Positions 6,196 through 14,471 are shown, numbered from the stretch's first letter. The stretch: 18,948 nucleotides of DNA from Clostridiaceae bacterium (GCA_016292785.1 JAEDFL010000033.1:1-18948), one strand, 5' to 3'. Notes: generated by a model from the letters alone, not told the origin. Made by a program: numbers and translations.

Positions 6196-8582
6196 GCGAA
6201 ATGGACAGACATCATATTGCGCTCGAACTTGACAAGGTGCTTGAACTGCTCAGCCGGCACGCCTCCTGCGAGGACGCCCGGCTTGCCGCTCTGAGCCTTG
6301 AACCGCAGACCGACCTTGCTTCGGCACAGGCTCTGATGAATCAGACGAGGGACGCTCATATGCTCCTTGCCCGCTTCGGAGGTCCTGCCTTTGGCGGTCT
6401 TATAAATGTAAACAATGCTCTTTACAGGGCCGACGCAGGCAGTACGCTCAGCCTGAAGGAGCTTCTGAATGTTGCCTCTGTGCTCCACGTTATAAGGACG
6501 GTATCACAATGGAGAAGCACTAACGAGGGTGTCGAAACCGTGCTTGATATTTATTTTAACGCACTTGTTCCGAACAAATTTCTTGAGGACTCAATTACAA
6601 CATCAATTATTTCCGAGGACGAGGTGGCTGACAATGCTTCGCCGACCTTGGCTGATATCAGACGGAAAATTCGTGCTCAGGAGTCCAAGGTAAGAGAACA
6701 GCTCGGTAAATACACCCACAATTCCGAACACTCAAAATATCTTCAGGACAATATTATAACAATGAGGAACGGACGTTACGTTATCCCCGTAAGGAACGAA
6801 TACCGCTCCGAGGTTCCGGGACTTGTTCACGACACCTCGTCGAGCGGAGCGACTGTTTTTATTGAGCCGATGCCGATTGTCGAGGCTAACAATCAGATTA
6901 AGCTCCTGAAAAACAAGGAGGAGGACGAGATCGACCGTATTCTCTCTGAGCTTTCGGCAAATGTCGGCAGCTTTGCAAATTCGATAAAAAGCAGCTACGA
7001 ATGTGCGGTTGAACTTAATCTTATCTTTGCAAAGGCTCAGCTTGCCTATGCAATGAGGGCGAGCGTTCCTCAGTTAAACAACGAGGGAATAATCGAGCTG
7101 CGCCGTGCAAGGCATCCGCTGATTGACAAAAATAAAGTTGTTCCCGTCGATATAAGGCTCGGGAGCGACTTTGATACGATAGTTATTACAGGTCCGAACA
7201 CAGGCGGCAAGACCGTTTCGATAAAGACGATCGGTCTGCTTTCGCTGATGGCGATGTGCGGTCTTATGCTTCCCGTTGACGACAGAAGCAGGATTTCCGT
7301 TTTTGACCGTGTGCTTGCCGATATCGGTGACGAACAGAGCATCGAACAGTCGCTTTCAACCTTCTCGTCACATATGACGAAGATAGTTTCAATTCTTGAA
7401 GAAGCGGACGATAAAAGCCTTGTTCTGATAGATGAGCTTGGCGCAGGTACAGACCCGATCGAAGGTGCGGCTCTTGCTGTTTCGATACTCGAACAGCTCA
7501 GAAATCAGGGTGCAAAGATTGCGGCAACAACACATTATGCCGAGCTTAAATCCTACGCTCTGCAAACTTACGGAGTAATCAACGGAAGCTGTGAATTTGA
7601 CGTTCAGTCGCTCAAGCCTACATACAGGCTTCTTATCGGTATTCCCGGACGGTCAAATGCTTTTGCGATCTCTAAAAGACTCGGTATCAACGACGATATA
7701 ATAGAGCACGCCCAGGAGCTTGTTTCAAACGAAAACGTTCGCTTTGAGGACGTTGTGGACAGGCTTGAACAGAGCCGTGCAAAGATGGAAAAGGAGCAGG
7801 AGGAGGCTCGCAGAATCCGTGAACAGGCGGACAGAGAGCTTGAAAAGGCTGAAAAACTAAAGGCGGAGATCGAAACACTCCGTCAGAAAGAGCTTGAAAA
7901 TGCCAAGGGACAGGCGATGAGAATAACGGAGCAGGCTAAGCGTGAGGCTTATCAGCTTCTCAACGACCTTGAAATGCTCAAAAAACAGCAGGCTAAGGAA
8001 AAGAATGCCGCCGAGATGGCAAGACGAGCGAGAGCGGTTATTAAAAAGGATCTCAACGCCATTGACTCGGCCTCCGATCCGATAGTTTCGCTCGGAGCCG
8101 ATGAGAATTATGTTCTGCCCCGACCTCTTAAAATCGGTGACAGCGTACTTATTGCCGATATCGGAAACGAAGCGACTGTTGTTACTCTCAAGGATAAAAA
8201 AGGTCTTGTCACCGTCCAGATGGGCACGATGAAAACGAGGGTTAAGGAAGAAAATCTTCGCCTTATTGAGAATAAAAAGAATGTTGAAAAGAAGCGCTCC
8301 GCCGCAACGGGCAGAATGGAAAGCCGAATGAATATGGAGGCTAAAACAAGCGTCGATCTTAGGGGAATGACTGTTGACGAGGGTATACTTGAGCTTGACC
8401 GCTATATTGACCACGCTTTAAGAATGGGAATAAATGAGTTTACCGTTATTCACGGCAAGGGTACGGGCGTTCTGCGCTCGGCGGTAAGAGATTATCTGAA
8501 AAAATCAAAGTTTGTTAAAACCTCCCGTCTCGGAACATACGGAGAGGGAGAGGACGGAGTAAGCATTGTCACACTCAAATAA
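6192..8582 (+). CDS. mutS2: Endonuclease MutS2
   Basis: A 796-residue MutS2, near the typical 780-790. The core region (about 150-330) leads to the ATPase with Walker A GPNTGGKT (about 334-341) and Walker B LVLIDELGAGTDP (about 409-421). A Lys/Glu-rich coiled coil spans about 513-616, and the C-terminal Smr nuclease domain (about 716-796) contains VDLRGM and the HGKGTG motif. It lacks the MutS mismatch-recognition domain. Members suppress homologous recombination and, in Bacillus, act on collided ribosomes; which role dominates here cannot be read from sequence. The ATG at 6192 overlaps the recO stop; an ATG at 6201 has better ribosome-binding-site spacing (AAAGGA, 8 bases) and may be the true start. 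Confidence 0.95.
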   Translation: MSEMDRHHIALELDKVLELLSRHASCEDARLAALSLEPQTDLASAQALMNQTRDAHMLLARFGGPAFGGLINVNNALYRADAGSTLSLKELLNVASVLHVIRTVSQWRSTNEGVETVLDIYFNALVPNKFLEDSITTSIISEDEVADNASPTLADIRRKIRAQESKVREQLGKYTHNSEHSKYLQDNIITMRNGRYVIPVRNEYRSEVPGLVHDTSSSGATVFIEPMPIVEANNQIKLLKNKEEDEIDRILSELSANVGSFANSIKSSYECAVELNLIFAKAQLAYAMRASVPQLNNEGIIELRRARHPLIDKNKVVPVDIRLGSDFDTIVITGPNTGGKTVSIKTIGLLSLMAMCGLMLPVDDRSRISVFDRVLADIGDEQSIEQSLSTFSSHMTKIVSILEEADDKSLVLIDELGAGTDPIEGAALAVSILEQLRNQGAKIAATTHYAELKSYALQTYGVINGSCEFDVQSLKPTYRLLIGIPGRSNAFAISKRLGINDDIIEHAQELVSNENVRFEDVVDRLEQSRAKMEKEQEEARRIREQADRELEKAEKLKAEIETLRQKELENAKGQAMRITEQAKREAYQLLNDLEMLKKQQAKEKNAAEMARRARAVIKKDLNAIDSASDPIVSLGADENYVLPRPLKIGDSVLIADIGNEATVVTLKDKKGLVTVQMGTMKTRVKEENLRLIENKKNVEKKRSAATGRMESRMNMEAKTSVDLRGMTVDEGILELDRYIDHALRMGINEFTVIHGKGTGVLRSAVRDYLKKSKFVKTSRLGTYGEGEDGVSIVTLK

Positions 8583-9456
8583 TAAGGATAAAATACTGAT
8601 GGCGGCGGCGATGCTCGTCTTCGGAACGATCGGACTTTTTGTAAAGAACATAGGTTTTCCGTCGTCGTTTATTTCGTTTGCAAGAGCTTTGACAGGAAGT
8701 ATATTCATCGCCCTGTTTATGCTTTTTAGCGGACACGGCTTGGATAAAAAGTCGGTTTTGAAAAACCTGAAGCTGCTTATCCCGTCCGGAATTGCGATGG
8801 CTTTTAACTGGATCTGCCTTTTTGAGGCATACAGATTTACGGGCGTTGCGGTCGGAACACTCTGCTATTATATGGCGCCTGTTATTGTTGTAGTTTTGTC
8901 TCCGGTTTTCCTGAAGGAAAATCTGACGGCAATAAACATTACAAGCGTTCTTGCCGCAGTTGTCGGAGCGGTGCTTATCTCAGGCGTTGTAAGCGGTTCG
9001 GCAAAAAGCGCAAAGGGTATTTTGTTCGGTCTTGCCGCCGCGGCTCTTTACAGTACCGTTGTAATGATAAACAAGTTTGTAAAGAATTTATCTCCGATTG
9101 AAACAACCTTTGTTCAGCTTCTGACTGCGGCGGTGACGATGATACCGTATATTCTGCTGACGGAGGACGTTACAACATTTGTTTTCGACAGACGTTCCGT
9201 GATTTTTACCCTGATTGTCGGAGTATTCCACACGGGTATTGTGTATATGATATATTTTTCCTCTGTGCAGAAAATTCCTGCTCAGACAACGGCTGTTTTC
9301 AGCTACATTGATCCCGTTACCGCAATAATTCTTTCCGCAGTTGTTCTCGGTGAAAAGCTTGACGCAGTTCAGCTTATCGGAACGTTTCTCATTCTTGCGG
9401 CAACGCTTTTCAATGAGCTTGCACCCATAATCAGAAAAAAGGGGAGTAGTTTATGA
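8566..9456 (+). CDS. EamA/DMT-family transporter
   Basis: A 296-residue membrane protein with about ten predicted helices arranged as two similar halves, the pattern of the drug/metabolite (EamA, RhaT-like) exporters. The opening KILMAAAMLVFGTIGLFV and the second-half segment VFSYIDPVTAIILSAVVLGEKL are characteristic of the family. The substrate cannot be assigned; members export amino acids, nucleosides, sugars or other metabolites. The TTG at 8566 lies inside the end of mutS2 and has GGAG six bases upstream; an ATG at 8599 is an alternative but would shorten the first helix's basic lead-in. Its stop overlaps the next gene in ATGA, so both are probably translated with the mutS2 message. Confidence 0.88.
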   Translation: MSHSNNKDKILMAAAMLVFGTIGLFVKNIGFPSSFISFARALTGSIFIALFMLFSGHGLDKKSVLKNLKLLIPSGIAMAFNWICLFEAYRFTGVAVGTLCYYMAPVIVVVLSPVFLKENLTAINITSVLAAVVGAVLISGVVSGSAKSAKGILFGLAAAALYSTVVMINKFVKNLSPIETTFVQLLTAAVTMIPYILLTEDVTTFVFDRRSVIFTLIVGVFHTGIVYMIYFSSVQKIPAQTTAVFSYIDPVTAIILSAVVLGEKLDAVQLIGTFLILAATLFNELAPIIRKKGSSL

Positions 9457-10106
9457 AAGATCTTATTATAATCGGTTCGGGCGGTCTCGGACGAGAAACC
9501 GTCTGGACGGCGGAAAGGATCAATTCCGTCAGTCCAGAATGGAATATTCTCGGATTTATTGACGATAATATACAGGTACAGGGACAGCTTATCGACGGCT
9601 ATAAGGTCATCGGAACGACAGCCGCAGTTTCAAAATATCCGGACGCTTATTATGTCTGTGCGGTCGGAAGTGCAAAAATCAGAAAAAGAATTGTTGAAAA
9701 GATCAAAAGCGTTGCCGATGTGAAATTCGCTACTTTAATTGATCCTGCCTGCGTTTGCTGCCGTGAGAGGATTAACGTGGGTGAGGGCTGTATAATCTGC
9801 GCCAATACCTATATTACTCTCGACATTAAAATCGGCGATCACGTCTATATCGGCGGTAATGCAACTGTAGGTCACGATTCAAGGATTGATAATTTCGTAA
9901 CCGTTTATCCCGGAGCAAATATTTCGGGAAGCACATATCTCGGCTCAGGCTGTGAAATGGGCACAGGCTCAAAAATTATTCAGGGACTTTCGGTCGGAAT
10001 GAATACGATTGTAGGAGCAGGAGCGGTTGTTGTCAGAAATCTTCCGCCCGACTGTACTGCGGTCGGTGTACCGGCTAAACCTATTAAGATCAACAGAAGT
10101 ATATAA
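9453..10106 (+). CDS. NeuD/PglD-like sugar O- or N-acyltransferase
   Basis: A 217-residue protein. The N-terminal half (KDLIIIGSGGLGRETVW, then LGFIDDN) is the Rossmann-like PglD-type domain; the C-terminal half is a left-handed beta-helix built of hexapeptide repeats (IGDHVYIGGNATVGHDSRID and onward), closing with the VGAGAVV...DCTAVGVPAKPIK block of the family. The His in VGHDSRI is the expected catalytic base. Such enzymes transfer acetyl groups from acetyl-CoA to sugars: sialic acid in NeuD, UDP-amino sugars in PglD. No other capsule or sialic acid gene is near, so the acceptor is unknown. It overlaps the EamA gene by four bases and is followed by a terminator-like hairpin. Confidence 0.88.
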   Translation: MKDLIIIGSGGLGRETVWTAERINSVSPEWNILGFIDDNIQVQGQLIDGYKVIGTTAAVSKYPDAYYVCAVGSAKIRKRIVEKIKSVADVKFATLIDPACVCCRERINVGEGCIICANTYITLDIKIGDHVYIGGNATVGHDSRIDNFVTVYPGANISGSTYLGSGCEMGTGSKIIQGLSVGMNTIVGAGAVVVRNLPPDCTAVGVPAKPIKINRSI

Positions 10107-10110
10107 AAAG

Positions 10111-10144
10111 GACGGTATCAAAACTCTTGTGTTCTGATACCGTC
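10111..10144. terminator. Bidirectional intrinsic terminator between convergent genes
   Basis: GACGGTATCA (10111-10120) and TGATACCGTC (10135-10144) form a perfect 10-bp stem with a 14-base loop. Read on the minus strand it is followed by CCTTTTTAT, a good T-run for the gene at 10162-10683. On the plus strand the tail TTGATTATT is weaker but follows the acyltransferase stop at once, ending the long operon. Confidence 0.8.
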
Positions 10145-10161
10145 TTGATTATTCGGTTAAA

Positions 10162-10683
10162 TTATAAGCCGATGAAGTGGCTTACGAGATCACGTATAAT
10201 TCTCAAAAGGTTAAGAAGAACGACCTTGAGACCTTCGAAGAAGGAGCTTCCGTTTGCACCCTTGTCACAGGTGAAGTTCATTTCAACCGTGATGGATTCG
10301 TCCTTGTAACGGATCGTCGAGGGAGCAGTATCGTTTACGGTAACCGTGACATCATCTGCAAACTTATAGCCCTCGTTGGGTGTAAGAGTGATCTTTGCTG
10401 TGTATTCCTCGCCGTCCTTGAAAACAACATCTGTTCCGGCAGGATCGAGGATAGCGCCTGTGTTCTTATCGTACCAGGTGAAAGCCGTTACCGTAAAGTT
10501 GTCACTGCTTGTCGAACAGTCTATGCTTGGCTTTTCGTCTGCAACGGGTGTGTTGATGTTGACATTGATACTGCCTGAGATGATATATACGGTGTTATCA
10601 TCTGCGGAGGCGGCAAAGCTCATGATGCCGAAAACCGTGATCACTGCAATGAGGACAGCTAAAATCTTCTTAGATGTTTTCAT
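10162..10683 (-). CDS. Small secreted protein with a beta-rich domain
   Basis: A 173-residue protein. Residues 1-27 are a clear Sec signal peptide with cleavage expected after ASA. The body contains NGEYTAK-like strands (GEEYTAKITLTPNEGYKF, then DDVTVTVND), a beta-sandwich pattern seen in many surface proteins of gut Firmicutes. The last 25 residues (FFEGLKVVLLNLLRIIRDL and onward) form a hydrophobic, amphipathic helix that could associate with the membrane. No enzyme motif is seen. AGGAG lies 8 bases before the ATG, and a promoter with extended -10 is upstream. It is divergent from malQ and convergent with the acyltransferase, so it is a single-gene unit. The specific function is unknown. 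Confidence 0.78.
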   Translation of the reverse strand: MKTSKKILAVLIAVITVFGIMSFAASADDNTVYIISGSINVNINTPVADEKPSIDCSTSSDNFTVTAFTWYDKNTGAILDPAGTDVVFKDGEEYTAKITLTPNEGYKFADDVTVTVNDTAPSTIRYKDESITVEMNFTCDKGANGSSFFEGLKVVLLNLLRIIRDLVSHFIGL

Positions 10684-10716
10684 AAATAAATCTCCTTTTT
10701 ATTTATTATTTCTTTA

Positions 10717-10744
10717 ATTATAACATAATTTGAGGATTTGTCCA
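10717..10744 (-). promoter_or_regulatory. Extended -10 promoter for the small secreted protein gene
   Basis: On the minus strand, TGGACA (10744-10739) and TATAAT (10722-10717) are 16 bases apart, and TGT directly before the hexamer makes an extended -10. Five of six -35 positions match. Confidence 0.78.
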
Positions 10745-10773
10745 TATACAGATTAAAAAATTGTCAGTTTTTG

Positions 10774-10802
10774 TTGATATGATTTTTTCACTATGATATA
10801 AT
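10774..10802 (+). promoter_or_regulatory. Extended -10 promoter for malQ
   Basis: TTGATA (10774-10779) and TATAAT (10797-10802) are 17 bases apart, with TGA before the -10 hexamer. The start site would be near 10809, about 23 bases before malQ. No catabolite-response-element palindrome was found next to it. Confidence 0.82.
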
Positions 10803-10831
10803 CATTCGGTAATTATAAAGAGGGTGAGTTA

Positions 10832-12349
10832 ATGTTAAAGGAAAGAGCGGCAGGTGTGCTTATGCACATTTCATCTCTGCCGTCAAGCTACGGAATAGGA
10901 GTTTTTGACAGGAACTGTCTGCACTTTGCTGACAGGCTCTGCGAGATGAATTTCAGATATTGGCAGGTTTTGCCGTTCAATCCCGTTGACGGCTCAAATT
11001 CACCTTACTGTTCCTCCTCTGCGTTTGCAGGAAACTATATGTTTATTGATCCCGAAGCCTTGTATACGGACGGATTTTGCACAAAAGAGGAGTTTGAGGA
11101 TAATATTTATAACGGAAGTCCGTACACGGCGGACTATGCCTTTGCCGCCGAGAAAAGGCTCAGACTGCTTAAAAGTGCGTTTTCAAGGATCACTCCCGAC
11201 CTTGCCGTTAAGATCAAGGAGTTTGAAAATGAAAACGGCTGGCTGACGGATTTTTCATTATATATGTCCTTAAAGGAAGCCAACGGTATGAAACCGTGGT
11301 GGGAGTGGGAAACAGGCTATGCAAGATACGAGACCTTTATGAAGGATCACCGTTACGATTTTGAGGAGCGTTCCGCATTCTGGAAATTTGTGCAGTATGT
11401 TTTCTTTACTCAATGGAAAAAGGTTAAGGAATACATCAATTCAAAGGGAATTGCGGTTATAGGCGATATGCCGATTTATGTTTCTCTCGACAGCGCCGAC
11501 GTCTGGGCAAACCGTGACTTGTTCCTCATTGACGAAAAAACGCTGAAGCCGCAGAAGGTTGCGGGAGTGCCGCCCGATTATTTTTCCAAGGACGGTCAGC
11601 TCTGGGGCAATCCGCTCTATGACTGGGAGAGAATGGAAAAGGACGGATTTTCCTGGTGGCTTGAAAGAATAGGGGCGGCGATCAGCACCTATGATGTTGT
11701 AAGAATAGATCATTTCAGAGCCTTTGCGAGCTTCTGGCAGGTTCCTGCCGGGAGTGAAACGACAAGGGAGGGCGAATGGGCAAACGGTCCGGGAATGAAG
11801 CTGTTTGACCGTGTGTTTGAAAAATTTCCCGACACTCCGATTATTGCCGAGGATCTCGGTGTGTTCGGCGATGATGTTGTGGAATTGCTTGAAGCTACCG
11901 ATTTCCCGGGAATGAAGGTAATACAGTTCGGCTTTGACGAGGACTGCGATTCCTCGCACTTACCTCATAATGCGGTTAAAAATTCTGTCAACTATGTGGG
12001 TACTCACGATAATAATACTTTATTGGGCTGGCTTTGGGAAGCCGATAAAAAATCAAGGCGGTTTGCGCTTGATTACTGCGGATTTAAAAACGAGAATTGG
12101 GGCGACGGCGGATTTCATTCGCAGAGCTGCCGTGCTATAATCGAAACGGTCTGGAAGTCGGTTTCAAATACCGCAATAATTGCATTTCAGGATCTTTGCG
12201 GCTTCGGAAGCGACGCAAGAATGAATATTCCCGGAGTTGCAGAGAAAAACTGGCGTTTCAGAACTACCGAGGAAACCGTTGACGCTGTTGATACGGCTTA
12301 CTATAAAAAGATTAACAGAATATTTAAAAGGGATTATAAGGTCCTATAA
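10832..12349 (+). CDS. malQ: 4-alpha-glucanotransferase (amylomaltase, GH77)
   Basis: A 505-residue GH77 enzyme of the short bacterial type. The expected catalytic residues are present: Asp293 in VRIDHFRAF (nucleophile), Glu340 in IIAEDLG (acid/base) and Asp393 in GTHDNNT (transition-state stabiliser). GDMPIYVSLDSADVW and SSLPSSYGIGVF near the N-terminus are also family signatures. The enzyme moves alpha-1,4-glucan segments between maltodextrins in the cytoplasm, allowing growth on maltose and starch fragments. It has its own promoter, a GAGGGTG-type ribosome binding site and its own terminator, so it is probably monocistronic. The sugar ABC importer encoded 1 kb downstream could supply substrate, but that link is only inference. 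Confidence 0.96.
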   Translation: MLKERAAGVLMHISSLPSSYGIGVFDRNCLHFADRLCEMNFRYWQVLPFNPVDGSNSPYCSSSAFAGNYMFIDPEALYTDGFCTKEEFEDNIYNGSPYTADYAFAAEKRLRLLKSAFSRITPDLAVKIKEFENENGWLTDFSLYMSLKEANGMKPWWEWETGYARYETFMKDHRYDFEERSAFWKFVQYVFFTQWKKVKEYINSKGIAVIGDMPIYVSLDSADVWANRDLFLIDEKTLKPQKVAGVPPDYFSKDGQLWGNPLYDWERMEKDGFSWWLERIGAAISTYDVVRIDHFRAFASFWQVPAGSETTREGEWANGPGMKLFDRVFEKFPDTPIIAEDLGVFGDDVVELLEATDFPGMKVIQFGFDEDCDSSHLPHNAVKNSVNYVGTHDNNTLLGWLWEADKKSRRFALDYCGFKNENWGDGGFHSQSCRAIIETVWKSVSNTAIIAFQDLCGFGSDARMNIPGVAEKNWRFRTTEETVDAVDTAYYKKINRIFKRDYKVL

Positions 12350-12360
12350 AAACAAAGCAG

Positions 12361-12403
12361 GAGCTTTCGCAACGGTTAGATGCCTTTGCGGAAGCTCATT
12401 TTT
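12361..12403 (+). terminator. Intrinsic terminator of malQ
   Basis: GAGCTTTCGCAA (12361-12372) pairs with TTGCGGAAGCTC (12386-12397), 12 bp with one G-U pair, followed by ATTTTTGT. It lies 12 bases after the malQ stop. Confidence 0.9.
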
Positions 12404-12422
12404 GTAATTTTTATTTCAATTA

Positions 12423-12447
12423 GTTACAAAAGGTTACAATGTTAACA
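12423..12447 (-). promoter_or_regulatory. Three TGTWAH-like half-sites upstream of the dockerin-lysozyme gene
   Basis: On the minus strand the words TGTTAA, TGTAAC and TGTAAC occur in a row, with starts 9 and 10 bases apart. The WalR (YycF) regulator of cell-wall hydrolase genes recognises two TGTWAH words spaced 11 apart, so the words fit but the spacing does not. They lie about 35-55 bases upstream of the likely -10 element. Confidence 0.35.
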
Positions 12448-12475
12448 GAAATGTCACATTTATGCAATATTTTAG

Positions 12476-12484
12476 TGATATAAA
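12476..12484 (+). promoter_or_regulatory. Probable extended -10 element for the dockerin-lysozyme gene
   Basis: TGATATAAA matches the extended -10 pattern TGnTATAAT at all but the last position, 35 bases before the ATG. No good -35 hexamer sits 16-18 bases upstream, which would fit a promoter that needs an activator. Confidence 0.45.
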
Positions 12485-12518
12485 TAATAACGTTGAATAA
12501 ATTAAAGGAAGGTATTCT

Positions 12519-13301
12519 ATGAATAAATCAAGTAAATTCAAGAGACTTACGCTTATATTTATCTGCATTGTTATGGTTGTCGGTTGTATTCCGTTTTCGG
12601 CTTCTGCTGCCAATGCGAATGCAAACACGATCTTTGAGTTCTGCATCAAGGAGCTGAAGCTCAATACAGCAGGCGCATGCGGTGTGCTTGCAAATATTGA
12701 AGCCGAGTCGAATTTCAATCCCAATCTTTACGGCGACGGCGGCTACAGCTACGGTATCTGCCAGTGGAACACTTCGAGATTTACCAATCTCAAAAACTAC
12801 TGCAATAAGAACGGCTACGACTGGAAGACTCTCCAGGGACAGCTTTATTTCCTCAAGTATGAGCTTACCAACAACAAGAGCGACACAGGCTATATCCTTG
12901 ACAAGCTCAAGGATGTTGCAAACACAGCTCAGGGCGCATACAATGCAGGCTATGACTGGTGCTACTATTTTGAACGTCCTGCAAACAAGGCCGCTAAGTC
13001 CGAGAGCAGAGGCAGCAAGGCAATGAACACCTATTGGCCTGCATACAAGAATTATAAAATTGTGACCGAAACTCCCGTTGCTCCGACTCCTCCGCCGTCA
13101 TACACTCTCGGTGATGTAAATCAGGACGGAAAGATCAATTCCAACGACGCTCTCGCTATTCTTCAGTATTCGACCGGCACAAAGAAGCTCAACGCCAATC
13201 AGCTCAAAGCCGGTGATCTCAATAAGGACGGCAAGGTAAATTCCAACGACGCACTTATTGTTCTTTCGATCTCAACAGGTAACGTTTCGAAAGATTTCTG
13301 A
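12519..13301 (+). CDS. Secreted phage-lysozyme-like protein with C-terminal type I dockerin
   Basis: A 260-residue exported protein. Residues 1-30 are a signal peptide with likely cleavage after SASA. Residues about 36-175 resemble the phage-tail lysozyme domain (NIEAESNFNPNLYGDGGYSYGICQW region, with a candidate catalytic Glu). A Pro/Thr linker (about 182-196) leads to a complete type I dockerin (198-260) with two Ca-binding loops, DVNQDGKINSND and DLNKDGKVNSND. Dockerins bind cohesins on scaffoldin proteins, so the enzyme should be displayed in a surface complex, probably cutting peptidoglycan. Both loops carry Ser-Asn at the cohesin-recognition positions, compatible with dual-mode binding. 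GGAAGG precedes the ATG. Cleavage of peptidoglycan is inferred from the domain family, not from confirmed catalytic residues. Confidence 0.88.
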   Translation: MNKSSKFKRLTLIFICIVMVVGCIPFSASAANANANTIFEFCIKELKLNTAGACGVLANIEAESNFNPNLYGDGGYSYGICQWNTSRFTNLKNYCNKNGYDWKTLQGQLYFLKYELTNNKSDTGYILDKLKDVANTAQGAYNAGYDWCYYFERPANKAAKSESRGSKAMNTYWPAYKNYKIVTETPVAPTPPPSYTLGDVNQDGKINSNDALAILQYSTGTKKLNANQLKAGDLNKDGKVNSNDALIVLSISTGNVSKDF

Positions 13302-13319
13302 GCGCACAAATAAAAAAAT

Positions 13320-13360
13320 AAGATGACTTGTATTCGTTTTACGAAACAGGTCATCTTTTT
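13320..13360. terminator. Bidirectional terminator between the dockerin gene and the ABC operon
   Basis: AAGATGACTTGT (13320-13331) pairs with ACAGGTCATCTT (13346-13357), with one G-U pair; an inner TTCG/CGAA stem adds four more pairs. CTTTTTATTATTTT follows on the plus strand, and on the minus strand a run of seven T residues follows (13318-13312). It serves both converging transcripts. Confidence 0.9.
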
Positions 13361-13361
13361 A

Positions 13362-14468
13362 TTATTTTATAATATTTACGGTTGTGTTCGGATCGAACAA
13401 ATGAAGCTTGTCGATGTAAATTCCGAGCTCCGTGTTCTCGTTTGTGGGTGAGTCTGCCGAAACTCTTGCAGTCAGCTTCTGACCTGCGTAATCAAGGTAT
13501 AGATAGCTCTCGTTTCCCATAGGCTCGCTTACCTCTAATTTAGCGGTTAGCACCTTATCGGGATTTTGAGCGATGTAGTCTGCGTCAACCGTAAGATCCT
13601 CGGGTCTGACTCCGACCTTAACCGCCTGACCGTCATATTGCAGAAGCTCCTGTCTGCCGGAAACAGCGTTCGTAATATCTAATTCGTTGTTCGAAAGCGA
13701 CAGTATGATTTTTCCGTTTTTTGCGGTGAGCCTCCCGTCGAGAAAATTCATCTGAGGCGATCCGATGAAGCCTGCAACGAACATATTGAACGGATGCTTA
13801 TAAAGATTTTGCGGAGTATCCACCTGCTGTATAACTCCGTCTTTCATAACAACAATACGGTCTCCCATCGTCATCGCTTCCGTCTGGTCATGGGTGACGT
13901 AAATAAATGTAGTTCCGAGCCTTTGATGAAGCTTTTTTATCTCCGTTCTCATTGTTGTTCTCAGCTTTGCGTCAAGGTTTGACAGCGGCTCGTCAAGCAG
14001 GAAAACAGAGGGGGAGCGTACCATTGCTCTGCCGAGCGCAACTCTCTGCCGCTGACCGCCCGAAAGCGCCCTCGGCTTTCTTTTAAGCAGATGCTCTATA
14101 TCAAGCACCTTTGCCGCTTCACGAACCCTGCGGTCGATCTCGTCCTTAGGAACCTTTCTCAGCTCAAGTCCGAACGCCATATTTTTATAAACCGTCATAT
14201 GAGGGTAGAGTGCATAGCTCTGGAAAACCATTGCAATATCCCTGTCCTTGGGCGCAACATCGTTGACTACTCTGTCTCCGATTTTCAGTTCTCCTTTTGT
14301 GATATCCTCAAGACCTGCTATCATTCTAAGTGTTGTTGACTTTCCGCAGCCCGACGGACCGACGAGAATAATAAACTCCCTGTCTGAAATTTCAAGGTTA
14401 AAATCATTGACCGCCGTTGTTCCGTCCTCGAATATTTTATATACATTTTTCAAACTGATACTTGACAT
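13362..14468 (-). CDS. Sugar ABC importer ATPase (MsmK/UgpC/MalK type)
   Basis: A 368-residue ABC ATPase. The nucleotide-binding domain has Walker A GPSGCGKST (37-45), the Q-loop Gln83, signature LSGGQ (135-139), Walker B FLLDEP (156-161) and switch His193. The C-terminal part (from about 240, including VKVGVRPEDL) is the MalK-type OB/TOBE regulatory domain of carbohydrate importers of the CUT1 class. It energises uptake by the two permeases encoded directly upstream; the gap to the preceding permease gene is 3 bases. In several Firmicutes one MsmK-type ATPase serves many importers; here a dedicated copy ends the operon, though sharing cannot be excluded. A terminator lies right after the stop. 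Confidence 0.95.
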   Translation of the reverse strand: MSSISLKNVYKIFEDGTTAVNDFNLEISDREFIILVGPSGCGKSTTLRMIAGLEDITKGELKIGDRVVNDVAPKDRDIAMVFQSYALYPHMTVYKNMAFGLELRKVPKDEIDRRVREAAKVLDIEHLLKRKPRALSGGQRQRVALGRAMVRSPSVFLLDEPLSNLDAKLRTTMRTEIKKLHQRLGTTFIYVTHDQTEAMTMGDRIVVMKDGVIQQVDTPQNLYKHPFNMFVAGFIGSPQMNFLDGRLTAKNGKIILSLSNNELDITNAVSGRQELLQYDGQAVKVGVRPEDLTVDADYIAQNPDKVLTAKLEVSEPMGNESYLYLDYAGQKLTARVSADSPTNENTELGIYIDKLHLFDPNTTVNIIK

Positions 14469-14471
14469 AAT

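Noticed and set aside
7857..8414. Minus-strand open frame of 185 codons inside mutS2
   Set aside because: Antisense shadow over the coiled-coil and Smr region of a complete mutS2; no ribosome binding site or motif.
10684..10831. Catabolite-response (cre) site before malQ
   Set aside because: No palindrome with the CcpA-type centre was found in this intergenic stretch.
11441..11959. Minus-strand open frame of 172 codons inside malQ
   Set aside because: It covers the catalytic region of malQ on the opposite strand and has no recognisable features.
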